A DNA stretch of 64,000 nucleotides from Helianthus annuus (GCF_002127325.2 NC_035449.2:82245657-82309656), one strand, 5' to 3'; shown: positions 23,110 through 34,776, counted from the first letter of the stretch. The notes: generated from the letters alone by a model not told the origin. A program made the numbers and translations.

Positions 23110-24022
23110 TCTGCGACAATTAACAATGTCATGGGTGAAAAGGGTTCTGTTTTTTTAACAAACCTTCATTATTTTTCATGGTTGCAGGAGTATTTTCTCC
23201 ATCAAAGGCTACCCTCCCTTGTTCACCATTAATGCTTCCATGTGCTTTCTCTACATCCAGACCTACATTTTCTCCATCAGCTCTCACGCTTGAATGTCTC
23301 TTTTCTCCATCCACACTTACATTTCTTGTTCACCGTCAACATTAAGATGTTTCATAATTAACTCATTCCATTCCAATTCCTTCTGTTTCAATAGTTCACT
23401 TTCCAGGTACATAACACATGATTCTGTAAGTGTGTTTTTTTTATCCTGCATACGCAATCTTCAAAATCCTGAGATGGTGTGTTCCCGTACTGTGATATCG
23501 TTGGCACTCGGAACTCCCCACCAGTACCTATAAACAATCCCCACGTTTGGGTATCAGTTTGTGATAGTAAGTAGTCTACAAAATGTTTGTATATACCCAG
23601 GTACACGTCATCATCTTCCATTTCTTCAGGAGCTCCATCCACAAGCTCATTTTCCATTTGTATGTCCTTGTTTGCCTCTTCAGCACAGTCCGATGGTAGA
23701 TGACATGAATCATTGTCCCTTGGTGTTTTCATTCTTATATTTGTCTTTTCTGACACCAGCTTGCATTTTCCATTAGGATTACTCACTGTATCTTCTTTTT
23801 GTCTAGCAATTTTGGTTTTCCTTTTTTCTTTTTTCCCTCGAATCAACCTCTACAAATGCTTTGGTTTTTTTTTCCGACCTTTCCTTTTGGTTTCATTTGC
23901 GGATATAACACTGCATTTCCTTTTAGGTGTTGTTTGAGTGGATGGTGTCCATCTCGGTACTAAGCTTTTCCAACACGTCGTCGTCTACCAATCCGGTAAG
24001 AGGGGAACTACGCGGGGGAACT
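23110..24022 (-). pseudogene. Ulp1-like gene: long central exon, frameshifted
   Basis: Opens after an ATAG acceptor near 24023 with SSPLTGLVDDDVLEKLSTEM. The frame then shifts into KRKCSVISANETKRKGR, and later reads DDDVYLGIYKHFVDYLL with FEDCVCRIKK, characteristic acidic and basic linker sequence before the Ulp1 domain. A run of seven T (23150-23156) marks another shift, after which PMTLLIVAEVG continues at 18155 beyond the retrotransposon. Function of this linker is unknown. Confidence 0.65.
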
Positions 24023-24154
24023 ATGCACCGAATGTATTGACTTCTTCTCAATTGTGTATGCAATCTGGCACAATAATTGCAAGATGATTATTACATTCAT
24101 ATATATGTATGTTTTGTATGAACTTAAATGATATGTTAATGAGTAGCAACTTAC

Positions 24155-24972
24155 CTCGAGTAACACCATTGGTCCTCTATAAGCATCATCATCACCGTGC
24201 CATGCCCTTTTTGTTCGGTTTAGGGATGATACCATGTAGGAACACCAATCAAAACTTTTAATATCAACATTTGGTTGTATACACAGAACATAGCGCACAT
24301 TTACCGAATTGTTAGTCGTAGTTTCACCCATTAACGAGAAATAGAAAACCAGGAAATTCAAGATGAACAACCGCCCATAATCGTGTCGATCCGACATGTA
24401 AATCAGTAGCCGTAATGGTGACCACCTCTTGCGATTAATATTCTTAAATTGATTTCTGAATTCTTTCACAACTGGATCTTTCTTCTAGTTTGCTTTTTTC
24501 TGCTCAACCAGTTTAGTTTTTCCTTGAGGGAGTCCGAAGTCACGGTACACCAGATCCGATGTAATGTGTACTGGCCGACCGCCGACCTTCACCAAGATTC
24601 AACATACATGTATTCAGGTCGTAATTTGAAACAAGTGTCCTAATGTGGTAGGAACACCTGTTACTTTAAAACTGAATATGGAGCCAAACCCAATTTCTAA
24701 CACTTTCTACCGTTGCTCTTTATTCAGACCATTTGCTAGATGTAACAAATTATCTATCGACACCTTTGGCCTAATTCTAGCACCCGTTAAAGGCATATAA
24801 GGTTTTATTAACACTATTTGCTACCTCGTTCGTATTGGCAACCTTTTTGCCACTGATTTACGATGCTTCCCAGGTGGGGTGTCAACGAAATCATCGTCCG
24901 GGTCGGCATGTGAAGAAGGGTTTTGGACAGGGTGTACCACAACAGGTTCGTTTGATTTGACTAGCGAATCTA
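24155..24972 (-). pseudogene. Ulp1-like gene: N-terminal conserved domain exon with three TAG stops
   Basis: Reads DSLVKSNEPVVVHPV, DDDFVDTPPGKHRKS, GARIRPKVSIDNLLHLANGL, VLEIGFGSIFSFKVTGVPTT, then DLVYRDFGLPQG and finally FDWCSYMVSSLNRTKRAWHG, up to a perfect donor CTCGAG|GTAAGT. This is the block that precedes the protease in plant Ulp1-like proteins of transposon type. TAG codons at 24821-24823, 24707-24709 and 24485-24487 interrupt it, and the frame shifts near 24600. It cannot be translated intact. Confidence 0.7.
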
Positions 24973-25040
24973 CAATAAATAAATATAGTTTAGTACACCA
25001 TAACTTAGGAATTTCACTATAATATTAAATAAATAACTAC

Positions 25041-25092
25041 CATTTTTTGTTGGTAGTCGCGATATTACACTCACTACTACCACCTGCCACAT
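25041..25092 (-). pseudogene. Ulp1-like gene: 52-nt copy of the small repeated exon
   Basis: CACAG acceptor, DVAGGSSECNIATTNK, ATG|GTAGTT donor. It matches the 51-nt exons at 31932-32588 but has one extra A in an A-run, which would shift the frame. The retrotransposon at 25316-31807 separates it from them. Confidence 0.6.
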
Positions 25093-25174
25093 CTGTGTAA
25101 TACAATACAACCCTTATCACACAGAATTAAAAAAAACCACAAATATTAACACAACCTTATTTGGTATTTACTTA

Positions 25175-25300
25175 ACTTTTTTGTTTGTAATATCGCCGCT
25201 CTCTTAGGTTGCCAAGCATCTTGCCGTTGATTTATACTTCCTCCCGGGAGGGAGGTCTACGATTTTTTTCCTGCCTCAGGGTGTTTTGGAGGAGGATTTT
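25175..25300 (-). pseudogene. Ulp1-like gene: duplicated exon remnant
   Basis: Reads KKIVDLPPGRKYKSTARCLA, a diverged copy of DDDFVDTPPGKHRKSVAKRL in the exon at 24155-24972, with stops in frame. Edges are approximate. Confidence 0.45.
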
Positions 25301-25315
25301 GGTTTTTTCGCTTAG

Positions 25316-26529
25316 ATGCTTACGGTCCGTAAGCATTTCAAAATTCGTATATAAATAGCAGACTTTGGGACTGGAATTTGGGAGATTGAACGACGTAAAA
25401 ACTCGTAATACACACTGAGTTACGTTCTGTTTACTATCAAAATCACTAATTAGTATAGCGGGGTGCTGCTACGATACAGGGTATTAACTCGATCGCTGCT
25501 ACGATTCAATGTCCGATCGATGGAAACTATCCGATGGATGTTTTAGTTCTATCATTTGTCATTCGTCGTGATTCCGACAGGATGTTTGAGTATCACCCGA
25601 ACTTGGTGAATACTCTGTCATTCGTTGTGAATCCGATGGATGTTTAAGTGATTGCACTTTGCCATTCGTTGTGAGGGTTTTAATCTCGTGAGTTATCGTA
25701 ATTGCTGTATTAAGTTACCTACCTAGTCCGTATGCACTAGGATACAAGGTTAAATCAATAGGCTAAGCTCTGCCTGTATAAATATGAAATATATCAAGGA
25801 TTATCTGTAGACTAAACTTTGGCCATATGAATCTGCATGCTTATAATGTGAGTCATTCTCTTTTTATCAACTGTTTTACAAAACTCCAAATATATTTTCA
25901 AAGTTATAATTACAGGGATTAAGTCTTTGTAGTCACCATATTACAGCCGGTATGTGGGGTTTTGTATACATTACTTGATAATCTTCACCATTGGGGCAGC
26001 CAATGGGTGATATGACCATAATCACAGACACCATTGGACAATTAGAGGGCCAATGGGTCGAGTGACAAAGTACCGTGGGTAGTTGGTTTGATATCAGAAA
26101 CATTGTAATCGCTCTTAATACTGTAAATTCTAACAAATGTGTCGTTTTCAGTAATCTGAATGATTCACTTAGTATTTTTCGCTGACAAAACCTTTTTAAA
26201 ACGCGTTTCAGGTAATTACAGTAGATTGGTGTAAAAAGATGGATACGGCACTGAAAGGCATCAAGAAGTGGCATATTTTATTAATTGAATCAAATTAAGA
26301 AATCTTGTTTTATAAAATCAAATTTATTTATATTAAAGCTACCATTGTAAAACATGGGTTTTATCCCATCTATTTAATAAATAAAATCCGGTGTTTTTAA
26401 ACTCTGATATTTTTCCTAACTCACGGTCCTGATGAAATTTCCGCTGCAATGTTTTTCAAAATAATCACCGGTACCACTAGGCTGTTCGCGGCTCCCGATT
26501 CCGTCCAGGGTGGGTCGGGGGTCGTGACA
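25316..26529 (+). repeat. 5' LTR, truncated at the promoter palindrome
   Basis: Lacks the first 280 or so bases of the 3' copy. Homology begins exactly at the first base of the promoter palindrome (arms ATGCTTACGG). TATA box at 25348-25358. It has about 45 extra bases near 25620-25675, between two CATTCGTTGTGA copies, that the 3' LTR lacks. Confidence 0.88.
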
Positions 26530-29500
26530 GAAGGTGGTATCAGAGCCACTACTTTAAGCCTATAAGTGTTGTGATAATTATACTTAAGCTTAAATAAAAG
26601 AGTTAGGAGATTGCTATTAACTGGTAGCACATCTGATAGCATTTAGACTTGAACATAAGAAAAGATGCCTTAGTATAAGCTAAGCCACTTGTTTAAACAA
26701 TTAGAGGTTAATACCTAAGTTTAAACGTAGAGTTAGGAACTTAATATTATCTGGTAGCACCCAGGATGATAGTTAGACTTGAACTTAAGAATTTTGCCTT
26801 AATATAAGCTTCAAGATAAAATTACTTATATAAGTCTAATGTAATGAATATTGGTATGCCATAAGAACGACGATTAGCAGGCAATAACACTTAATTACTA
26901 TTTATTATTGTTTATTGATATTACTTAATCCAGAATAAAGATATGTATGGAAATACAAATTTCCTTGATTCTAGATAAAAGCTCTAATAAAAGAGGCATT
27001 TATCTTGAAAAGATACTATTTATGGGAAATAGAAAATTTTCTCCGGCAAAACTGGGTATAGAGTAGCAGACTCTCCAGCTTGTCCGGATATATTGAGATT
27101 ACCTCTCCGGCGCGAACCGGATAAGACGGGGTACATAGTATGTCAAACAAGTGACAAGATTTCCCTAAATAATATCGTGATTTGATATCTGATTTGTTTT
27201 TGGAAATATGAATCTGTTAAATACATTGACCTGATAAATGGTATGTTTATTTCAGCATGTGAAATATGTGATTATATAGATAGGTATATCTATAAGGAAA
27301 TCCAAAAAAAAAAAAAAAAAAAAAAAAACCATAAGGATTGACAATTTGAAATAAAGCACAAGCATCTGTGTCTAGATTTCTTTATCAGGAATCTCTTTTC
27401 CAATATCAGACATTATTTTGTTTGATCATTTACCTCGTAACTCGTACGAGAACCCTTTAAAGTTGGGATATCATCAAAAGTATAAGAATTTCCAATACAT
27501 TACCATAAATTATTAACACAAGTAAGAAGCATATAAAGTTGTGCTAATATACAAGAAAACCCATGAAACTTAAATTATACGTCCACAAAGGTCAAAGTAT
27601 ATCACATACGACTTCCAAGCAAAGACCTTTGGAAAATATAAATTAGGCACGATGACACCAATGCTAATTCCGTTAGTAGAAAAACTACTAATCAAAAAGA
27701 AGCACTTTGCCATATGATCCTACAACTGACATAAATCTCGCTGAGGTACGTTGTAACAAGATTTCACAATTATCGGTACACAGTCTAATCAAATTCATAA
27801 TTATTATCACTACGAGTCACATACCTTTGCAAACTTCCCTATTTCATTTTATTCGACATTCCCTAGTAATGTCACTTAACAACAGTTATCACACAAAATT
27901 CCAGATAGAAGTTCTTATATTTCTTTCATTAAAATTCTGACTTCTGCATATAAAGAGTTGACTTTCGTGTTTCTATTTCCTCTAATAGTCATCATACCAT
28001 GAGGATTTCTTTCATAATAGCAAATATTGATCTATTTCATTTCTTGGTAAATCCACATGTTACACACATGCACTGTTTGTTACACATGTGGTTCATTTGA
28101 TTTATGAAGACCACTGGAGGACTTCATTCCGATTTGTTATTTTATCCAAACTCAAATATCATTCCGCTTTTTGTACTGTGAACCGCATTATTGCAAAACA
28201 ATGACTCTTTAATATCGAATCAATGAATTTCTTGAAAAACTTGATTTTCTTTTAAAAGGTATACATGGTTTCTGTTATAATCATGTCCAAACTTCCTTAT
28301 TAAAACTCGTTTTATTCAAACCCAGTTAACTTGCTCGCAATATGTATTCAATTCAAAGTCCCATATGATATTTTCAGGCCGTCATATTTGAAATAATCCC
28401 AACAAGCACTTTGATTTTCTTTAACTATAACATGCTTGTTTGGTCTTCGATTTCACTGAATCGTTTCTTTGATCACGATCACTTTGTGGTGACGTTTTCA
28501 CAAAATCTGAAGCTTATGCTAATTTCGGATTTATTTATTTATTTATTTATATTGAATCTGCTTGGATTTATTCTATAAAAGCAATCGTAACACAATTGTG
28601 TGCTAAGATAATGATACACAAATTTATTTTTCAGTATATCTCTTAATGATTCTTACAACATCAATCGAGCCTTTCGTGATAATTATTGCTTCAACATCTT
28701 CAATCGAAAAACATTATATAAAATTAATTATATATAGAAACTTACATAAATGATTACGTAATTTACAATATAGTATGACTGTATTCTTATTAAAACATTG
28801 AGGTAAAGAATTTATATTTTTATAAATATGTATAAAAATTATGTTTGAGTTATACTCTCATTTAAGTGTATGTTTAGTTATTTATTACTAATATTAGTTT
28901 TATTATTAGTAATAAAATATTAATAGTAATAGTGTTAGTATTATTTTAAAATATTAGGGTTATTGTCAGGGGCAGGTATTAAATATCCTAGCCTTAGTTA
29001 GGCATGGACTGGCCACCTATGCTTAAACAAGGCAGCACTAACCAATATCCGCCATGATAATCACTAGTTAATTAAGTCATCATACTTATTTAGTAAATCT
29101 TAATTATATATAAAAATATTTTACTTTGTACTGTAAAGAGAAGACATATTTTCATAAAATAATATAAGAATTAGAGGGACAAATAAAACTATATAAATAA
29201 TAGTCTAACACATGTTTTGTGGTAACTATGTACAGTAACGCTCTGGCAAGAAAATGACTATATAAGAATAATATGGTTGTCATCAACTACGTTGGGTTAG
29301 GGGAACATGGTAATATATAAGAATACTCCCCGTTTTCACTTATTTACAACATTTGTAAATACATTCACAACATTATATGATTTCAAAATGAAAATAAGTA
29401 ATCACATTGAATCAACCCATTAAGTATTATATATATTTACAAAATATTTCACAAATACTTTTGTACAATAAATATTTTTACACCTTTATTTACCACTTTC

Positions 29501-30358
29501 ATTTAACGTTATAAATAAAAGTGAATTCTTTTACAAAATAATAATACTAAAATATTTTGTAATGTAATAACTTCATTGCGGTATTTTGTAATGTATATTA
29601 CATAATAAATATAAGTTATTTTACATAGTATAGTAAAATACTATAATATTTATTTAAAAGTAGTGACCATTTACATATAGTAAATATAGTAAAAATGTGT
29701 AATAAATAATATATATTACATTTGCTTTACAAATATAATATAAATTGGTCATGCCAAAACAACTTGTTCTTATTATATTTCGATCTATAGGACATAGTAT
29801 GAAAAAAAAATATGGTCACTAATAGTGTACTATCACATTGTTAAAACAACTTGGAACTTTAAACAATAATACACTAACTCTATTTTCTTTCCGTATATCC
29901 TTACGATTCACTCATGTCAGCACATTGATTTTCTCATATCATAATTTAATATTTGACAAATCATTTTTCATGCCTTTATTTCAATTGGAACCTGTCAATT
30001 CTAAAGTCTTACTCAGTTGCCAATCAAAGTAAGCTTTCTTTTGACAAAGAATTTTTATTGATTCTAAAAGTCCTTCACATTCATTCTAAATATCTATTAA
30101 TCATATATCTTTTGGATTGAACCTAGTCACCTTAGAAATTATATCATTTCATCTCATTCGTTTGTCATCAATTTCTTGAACTAATTCAGTTGAATCTTTG
30201 AATTCTACTTATGGTACAACTCGTATTCACAAAATTAGATATTTTGATTCTGTGACATCTATCTTAATATTGTTTTATTGACTAAAATATAACATAAGTC
30301 TAAAAGAAATATCATAAACCAAATCTCGAGGACGAGATTTTTATTAAGGTGGGGAGAA
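26530..30358 (+). other. interior of the LARD-like element, non-coding
   Basis: AT-rich, with scattered short open frames and no recognisable domains. It has an A25 run at 27304-27328 and, at 30321-30340, the near-palindrome AAATCTCGAGGACGAGATTT ending 18 bp before the 3' LTR. That is the motif which usually marks the end of pol. Confidence 0.75.
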
Positions 30359-31807
30359 TGTAACAACCCTCATCAAAACTATTATTTATTGTATTATTTC
30401 ATCCAATAGGAAACCCTAATTGAGACACCCAAGTGATTCTGCACAAACCCTAAAAATTTCAGAACAATCAGAATCAGGATCAGGGTCCCTAAAACTCAAG
30501 GGGGGGGTATTCCCTACTTAACGATTATCCTTATAAAACGTTGTCAAAATTGAAATTTACAAAAAAATGTCGACTCAGCAAGCATACACCCACACGTGGC
30601 CACCCGATTTCGTGTCCCTTACGGACCGTCAGGAAAAAAATGCTTACGGTCCGTAAGCATTTCAAAATTCGTATATAAATAGCAGACTTTGGGACTGGAA
30701 TTTGGGCGATTGAACGACGTAAAAACTCGTAATACACACTGAGTTACGTTCTGTTTACTATCAAAATCACTAATTAGTATAGCGGGGTGCTGCTACAATA
30801 CAGGGTATTAACTCGATCGCTGCTACGATTCAATGTCCGATCGATGGAAACTATCCGATGGATGTTTTAGTTCTATCCTTTGTCATTCGTCGTGATTCCG
30901 ACAGGATGTTTGAGTATCACCCGAACTCGGTGAATACTCTGTCATTCGTTGTGAAGGTTTTAATCTCGTGAGTTATCGTAATTGCTGTATTAATTTACCT
31001 ACCTAGTCCGTATGCACTAGGTTACAAGGTTAAATCAATAGGCTAAGCTCTGCCTGTATAAATCTGCAATATATCAAGGATTATCTGTAGACTAAACTTT
31101 GGCCATATGAATCTGCATGCTTATAATGTGAGTCATTCTCTTTTTATCAACTGTTTTACAAAACTCCAAATATATTTTCAAAGTTATAATTACAGGGATT
31201 AAGTCTTTGTAGTCACCATATTACAGCCGGTATGTGGGGTTTGTATACATTACTTGATAATCTTCACCATTGGGGCAGCCAATGGGTGATATGACCATAA
31301 TCACAGACACCATTGGACAATTAGAGGGCCAATGGGTCGAGTGACAAAGTACCGTGGGTAGTTGGTTTGATATCAGAAACATTGTAATCGCTCTTAATAC
31401 TGTAAATTATAACAAATGTGTCGTTTTCAGTAAACTGAATGATTCACTCAGTATTTTTCGCTGACAAAACCTTTTTAAAACGCGTTTCAGGTAATTACAG
31501 TAGATTGGTGTAAAAGATGGATACGGCACTGAAAGGCATCAAGAAGTGGCATATTTTATTAATTGAATCAAATTAAGAAATCTTGTTTTATAAAATCAAA
31601 TTTATTTATATTAAAGCTACCATTGTAAAACATGGGTTTTATCACATCTATTTAATAAATAAAATCCGGTGTTTTTAAACTCTGATATTTTTCCTAACTC
31701 ACGGTCCTGATGAAATTTCCGCTGCAATGTTTTTCAAAATAATCACCGGTACCACTAGGCTGTTCGCAGCTCCCGATTCCGTCCAGGGTGGGTCGGGGGT
31801 CGTGACA
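30359..31807 (+). repeat. 3' LTR, complete (1449 bp)
   Basis: TGTAACAACC...GGGGGTCGTGACA. Promoter: a 21-bp palindrome (arms ATGCTTACGG around a central T, 30640-30660) ends 11 bp before TATATAAATAG (30672-30682). A partial ACGGACCGT copy lies just upstream (30621-30629). Confidence 0.92.
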
Positions 31808-31931
31808 TGACCCGCGAATCTACATTAAGTAAATATAATGTAATACACCATAATTTAAAAGTTACAAGTAAATATAATGTAATACACCATAATTTAAAAG
31901 TTACGACTGTAATATTATCCTAAACAAATAC

Positions 31932-32588
31932 CATTTTCATTTGTACTCGCATTAACACCCTCATTCATCCTAGCAGTCACATATGTCGAATTCAATGCAA
32001 ATTTTATCATATGTTATTCATAAACAAATATATATTCACAACTTCTTTTTGGTGTTATTTACCTTGGTTGTTTGTAACATCATGCACAACATCTGTAGAT
32101 TATTCACTAACTAGATATATTAGTACAACCTAATTTTGAATATCGCACCGTATCCGACCATAACATAAACACAAACAATTACCATTTACATTTGTAGTTG
32201 CATTATCGCCCGTATTTTTCCCGGCAGCCAGATCTGTTGTATTCAACGCAACTTTTATCATTTAAGTTATGACCATAATATTATCATTAACAATTACCAT
32301 TTTTGTTTGTACTCACATTAACACCCTCATTCATCCCAGCAAACACATCTGTGGGATTCAATGGAAATTTTAACATACGTAATTCATAAACAAATATATT
32401 TTCACAACTTCTTTTGGTATTATGTACCTTGTTTTTGCATAGAATCCTACACAACGTCTGTAGATTATACATTAAGTAAATACATTAGTACAACATAATT
32501 TTGAATATCTGACCATAACATAAACACAAACAATTACCATTTATGTGTGTAGTTGCATTATCGCCCTTATTTTTCCCAGCAGGCAGAT
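31932..32588 (-). pseudogene. Ulp1-like gene: tandem array of 51- and 30-nt symmetrical exons
   Basis: Six candidate exons, each between a CAG-type acceptor and a GTAA/GTAT/GTAC donor: 32538-32588 (51), 32428-32457 (30), 32298-32348 (51), 32183-32233 (51), 32063-32092 (30), 31932-31982 (51). The order 51-30-51 occurs twice with a 355-366 bp period. The 51-nt exons encode D(V/L)xAGxNxGxNxxTNxN and start with a split Asp codon (G|AT). All lengths are multiples of 3, so any number can be spliced in frame. The 30-nt copy at 32428 has a TAG, and the acceptor at 31983 is lost (CAT). Exon status is inferred from splice sites and repetition. Confidence 0.6.
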
Positions 32589-32641
32589 CTGTTGAATTCC
32601 AAGCAGATTTTATAATTTAATATTTTAAAAAACAAATATAT

Positions 32642-32840
32642 TTGCACAACTGGGAAACATAGCATAATGTAGTCTGTTTTTTGTTTACCAATGATGTTAG
32701 TAGGCTCATGTATATAAAAATTTCTAAAAACAAAGATATTTGCAAAAATGGGAAACATAGCATAATGTAGTGGGTTTTTTGTTTATCATTGATGTTAGTA
32801 CCCCCTGTAGATTAACCGTAGACATCACAGGATTGGTTGC
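32642..32840 (-). repeat. 98-bp direct repeat in Ulp1-like intron
   Basis: The block containing GGGAAACATAGCATAATGTAG at 32651 recurs at 32749. A CTACAG acceptor-like site near 32810 resembles those of the 30-nt exons. Confidence 0.7.
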
Positions 32841-32977
32841 ACCTGGTAAAATAACCATGAGACAAAATCATATTACATACAAACACCCGACATATTCGTG
32901 AAGTAACCAAATAAAAAACTTGTGCAACCAATCATGGTGTAATGATCACTCTATTAGATAAAAGCCTACTTCACTAC

Positions 32978-33099
32978 GCTGCAAATACCTTCGTGCTCAC
33001 TATTTGATGTATCCGAATCGCTACATAGGAGCGGTGTTTCATTGGTGTTTTTGAACTTTGATTTGTACATTTTTCCTTTTAGACGTTGGCTTGTCCTAA
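32978..33099 (-). pseudogene. Ulp1-like gene: N-terminal exon (RTSQRLKGKMYKSKFKN)
   Basis: CTATAG acceptor, open frame through ETPLLCSDSDTSNSEHEGIC, donor AGC|GTAGTG. Ser/Asp-rich linker type sequence. No homologue recognised on its own; linked by strand, position and splice sites. Confidence 0.5.
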
Positions 33100-33743
33100 C
33101 TATAGAAAACATTAAAACACTACATTTCCAACCATTTTACATATTATATCCTATTTCAAAACCAAATACAACTATACAAAACCATTTACAAAACCCACTA
33201 TTTTCAGCACTTACAACACCATATAAGATCAAAAACATAATACATCCTATCACAAACCCATTTACAACACCATACCACACAGTACCATTTACAACACCAT
33301 TTTGCAACCTCATTACACCCATAAAACACCATTATCATCATCACATCTAACAAAACCCTCTGTTTCATATAACGTAACAAACAAAAAACAACCAATAACA
33401 CCATAAACACAATACATCCTCTCTCACACCCATTTAAATTTTAGATCCTATTTTCAAACCTGGTATCAACACATACAATCCCATATGACACACCGCCATT
33501 TACAACACCCAATTTACAACCCCATTACAACCTAAAAACACCATTATCATCATTGCATTTTACAAAACCTTCCGTTTCATACAACCACCTACCAATAATG
33601 TAATAAAACCAAACTATATCCGATTCTCCTATTTTGGGTGTAAGCACCACTTATTCAGTTTAGATAGGATTAAATAACAAGAACATTGTTAAGTATGTTT
33701 ATACCCCTAAAAAGTCCCAAAAAAAACGAACCTTTACGTTTCT
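33100..33743. repeat. A/C-rich intron-like region with internal duplication
   Basis: The plus strand is rich in A and C, with ACAACACCATTTAC repeated many times. The block AACACCATTATCATCATCAC...CTGTTTCATA near 33326-33375 recurs, diverged, near 33538-33585 (about 211-bp period). Open frames on both strands here are composition artefacts. Confidence 0.55.
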
Positions 33744-33840
33744 AAACTAGGTTTTTGGTTTTCTTCGTCGCCAGCAGATGTTTTCGGCCGTCCGGTGTGT
33801 CAATCGGAGCCATAGGGGAAGCTTCGGTTGTCTTTTTCAT
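33744..33840 (-). pseudogene. probable first exon of the Ulp1-like gene
   Basis: ATG at 33838-33840, then KKTTEASPMAPIDTPDGRKH. The IDTPDGRK motif resembles VDTPPGKHRK and VDLPPGRKYK in downstream exons. The donor is unclear: the frame meets TAG just before AAAC|GTAAAG. Confidence 0.5.
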
Positions 33841-34282
33841 TTTGTTTCACGTAAGTTGTATAAACTTCAAGAAATAAGAACAAAAACGGAGCAAAAAACA
33901 CAATGAAGATTGAAGGAGATTGATAATGAGTATAGAAGATTCTGTATTAAGGTTGATTATTTGTGAATTCCGATCCAATCTTTTGAAGAAACACCCCTGA
34001 TTTTTTGATTGAAATGATCGCAAGTGTGGAGGGCTTCGTGGGTTTTAGATACGGTTAATGATTTTGAATATTGTGAAAGCCCTATTATACCCCTAAATAG
34101 TCAAATCAGTCACAAAAAAATGCAGAACACTATTTACAAGTTTGCCATTAAGATATCAACCATTAGATTAAAGATCTAACGTTTTAGATTCTTTCTTACC
34201 CTTCTTGAGGAAAAAAAATGTATGGTCTAGAATGTTTCTTAACCTTTTCAATTAGCTCAGTGGTTCTCACATGATCCTAACT
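33841..34282. other. upstream region of the Ulp1-like gene ending in a transposon-like terminus
   Basis: No coding sequence. Read on the minus strand, the right end TTAGGATCATGTGAGAACCA abuts TATATA and resembles the ends of TIR elements a, b and c. It may be one end of a large element that carries the Ulp1-like gene; the opposite end was not found. Confidence 0.35.
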
Positions 34283-34289
34283 CTATATA

Positions 34290-34776
34290 TAGTAGTAGGC
34301 TCATGAGAAAACTTCTTTTCACGAGAAAACTAAATAATTTCATCTGAAGTTCTATTACATGTATGTAATACATATATCCATAGTTCAAAAAACACATTGC
34401 GGGCAATAATGAGAAAGTGTTTGTGGTCCGTAATGTAAAAAAGTTGTATTGCGTATATGCAATGTACCAAGTATTACATTATATGCAATACATGATATAT
34501 TGAATATATGCAATACAACTTCTTTTTTAATTTTTTTATAATGCATATATGAAGTATATTAAAAAAAATACTATTGCATGTATGCAATATATCTTGTATT
34601 GCATATGTGTAACACTACTTCTACTCATTGCGGACCGGAAACACTTTCGTATTGCGCTCCACGACGTTTTTTTCAACACTGAATAAATGAATTACATATA
34701 TGTAATGCAACTTCGGATAAAATATTTAGCTTTCTCATTAAAATGAGTTTTCTTATGATCCTCTCCTTATGTGTGT
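34290..34776. mobile_element. TIR element c: non-autonomous DNA transposon (about 490 bp)
   Basis: Left end AGTAGTAGGCTCATGAGAAA and the reversed right end ATAAGGAGAGGATCATAAGA share an AGG.TCAT.AGAAAACT core. TATATA lies on both sides. The interior is full of small palindromes (ATTGCATATATGCAAT type). No transposase. Confidence 0.55.

Larger units (their letters stand above)
25316..31807 (+). mobile_element. non-coding LTR element (LARD-like), 5' LTR truncated
   Basis: Plus orientation: truncated 5' LTR, PBS TGGTATCAGAGCC (26535-26547), 3.8 kb interior, polypurine tract AAGGTGGGGAGAA (30346-30358) and full 3' LTR. The interior has no gag or pol that I can recognise in any frame. It lies between exons of the Ulp1-like gene. 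The first five bases after the 3' LTR are TGACC; the matching left copy cannot be sought because the 5' LTR is truncated. Its U3 is homologous to that of the LTRs at 18156-23109. Confidence 0.85.

Noticed and set aside
26530..30358. Degraded pol in the LARD-like element
   Set aside because: I looked for RT, RNase H and integrase motifs in the frames and recognised none; a profile search would be decisive.
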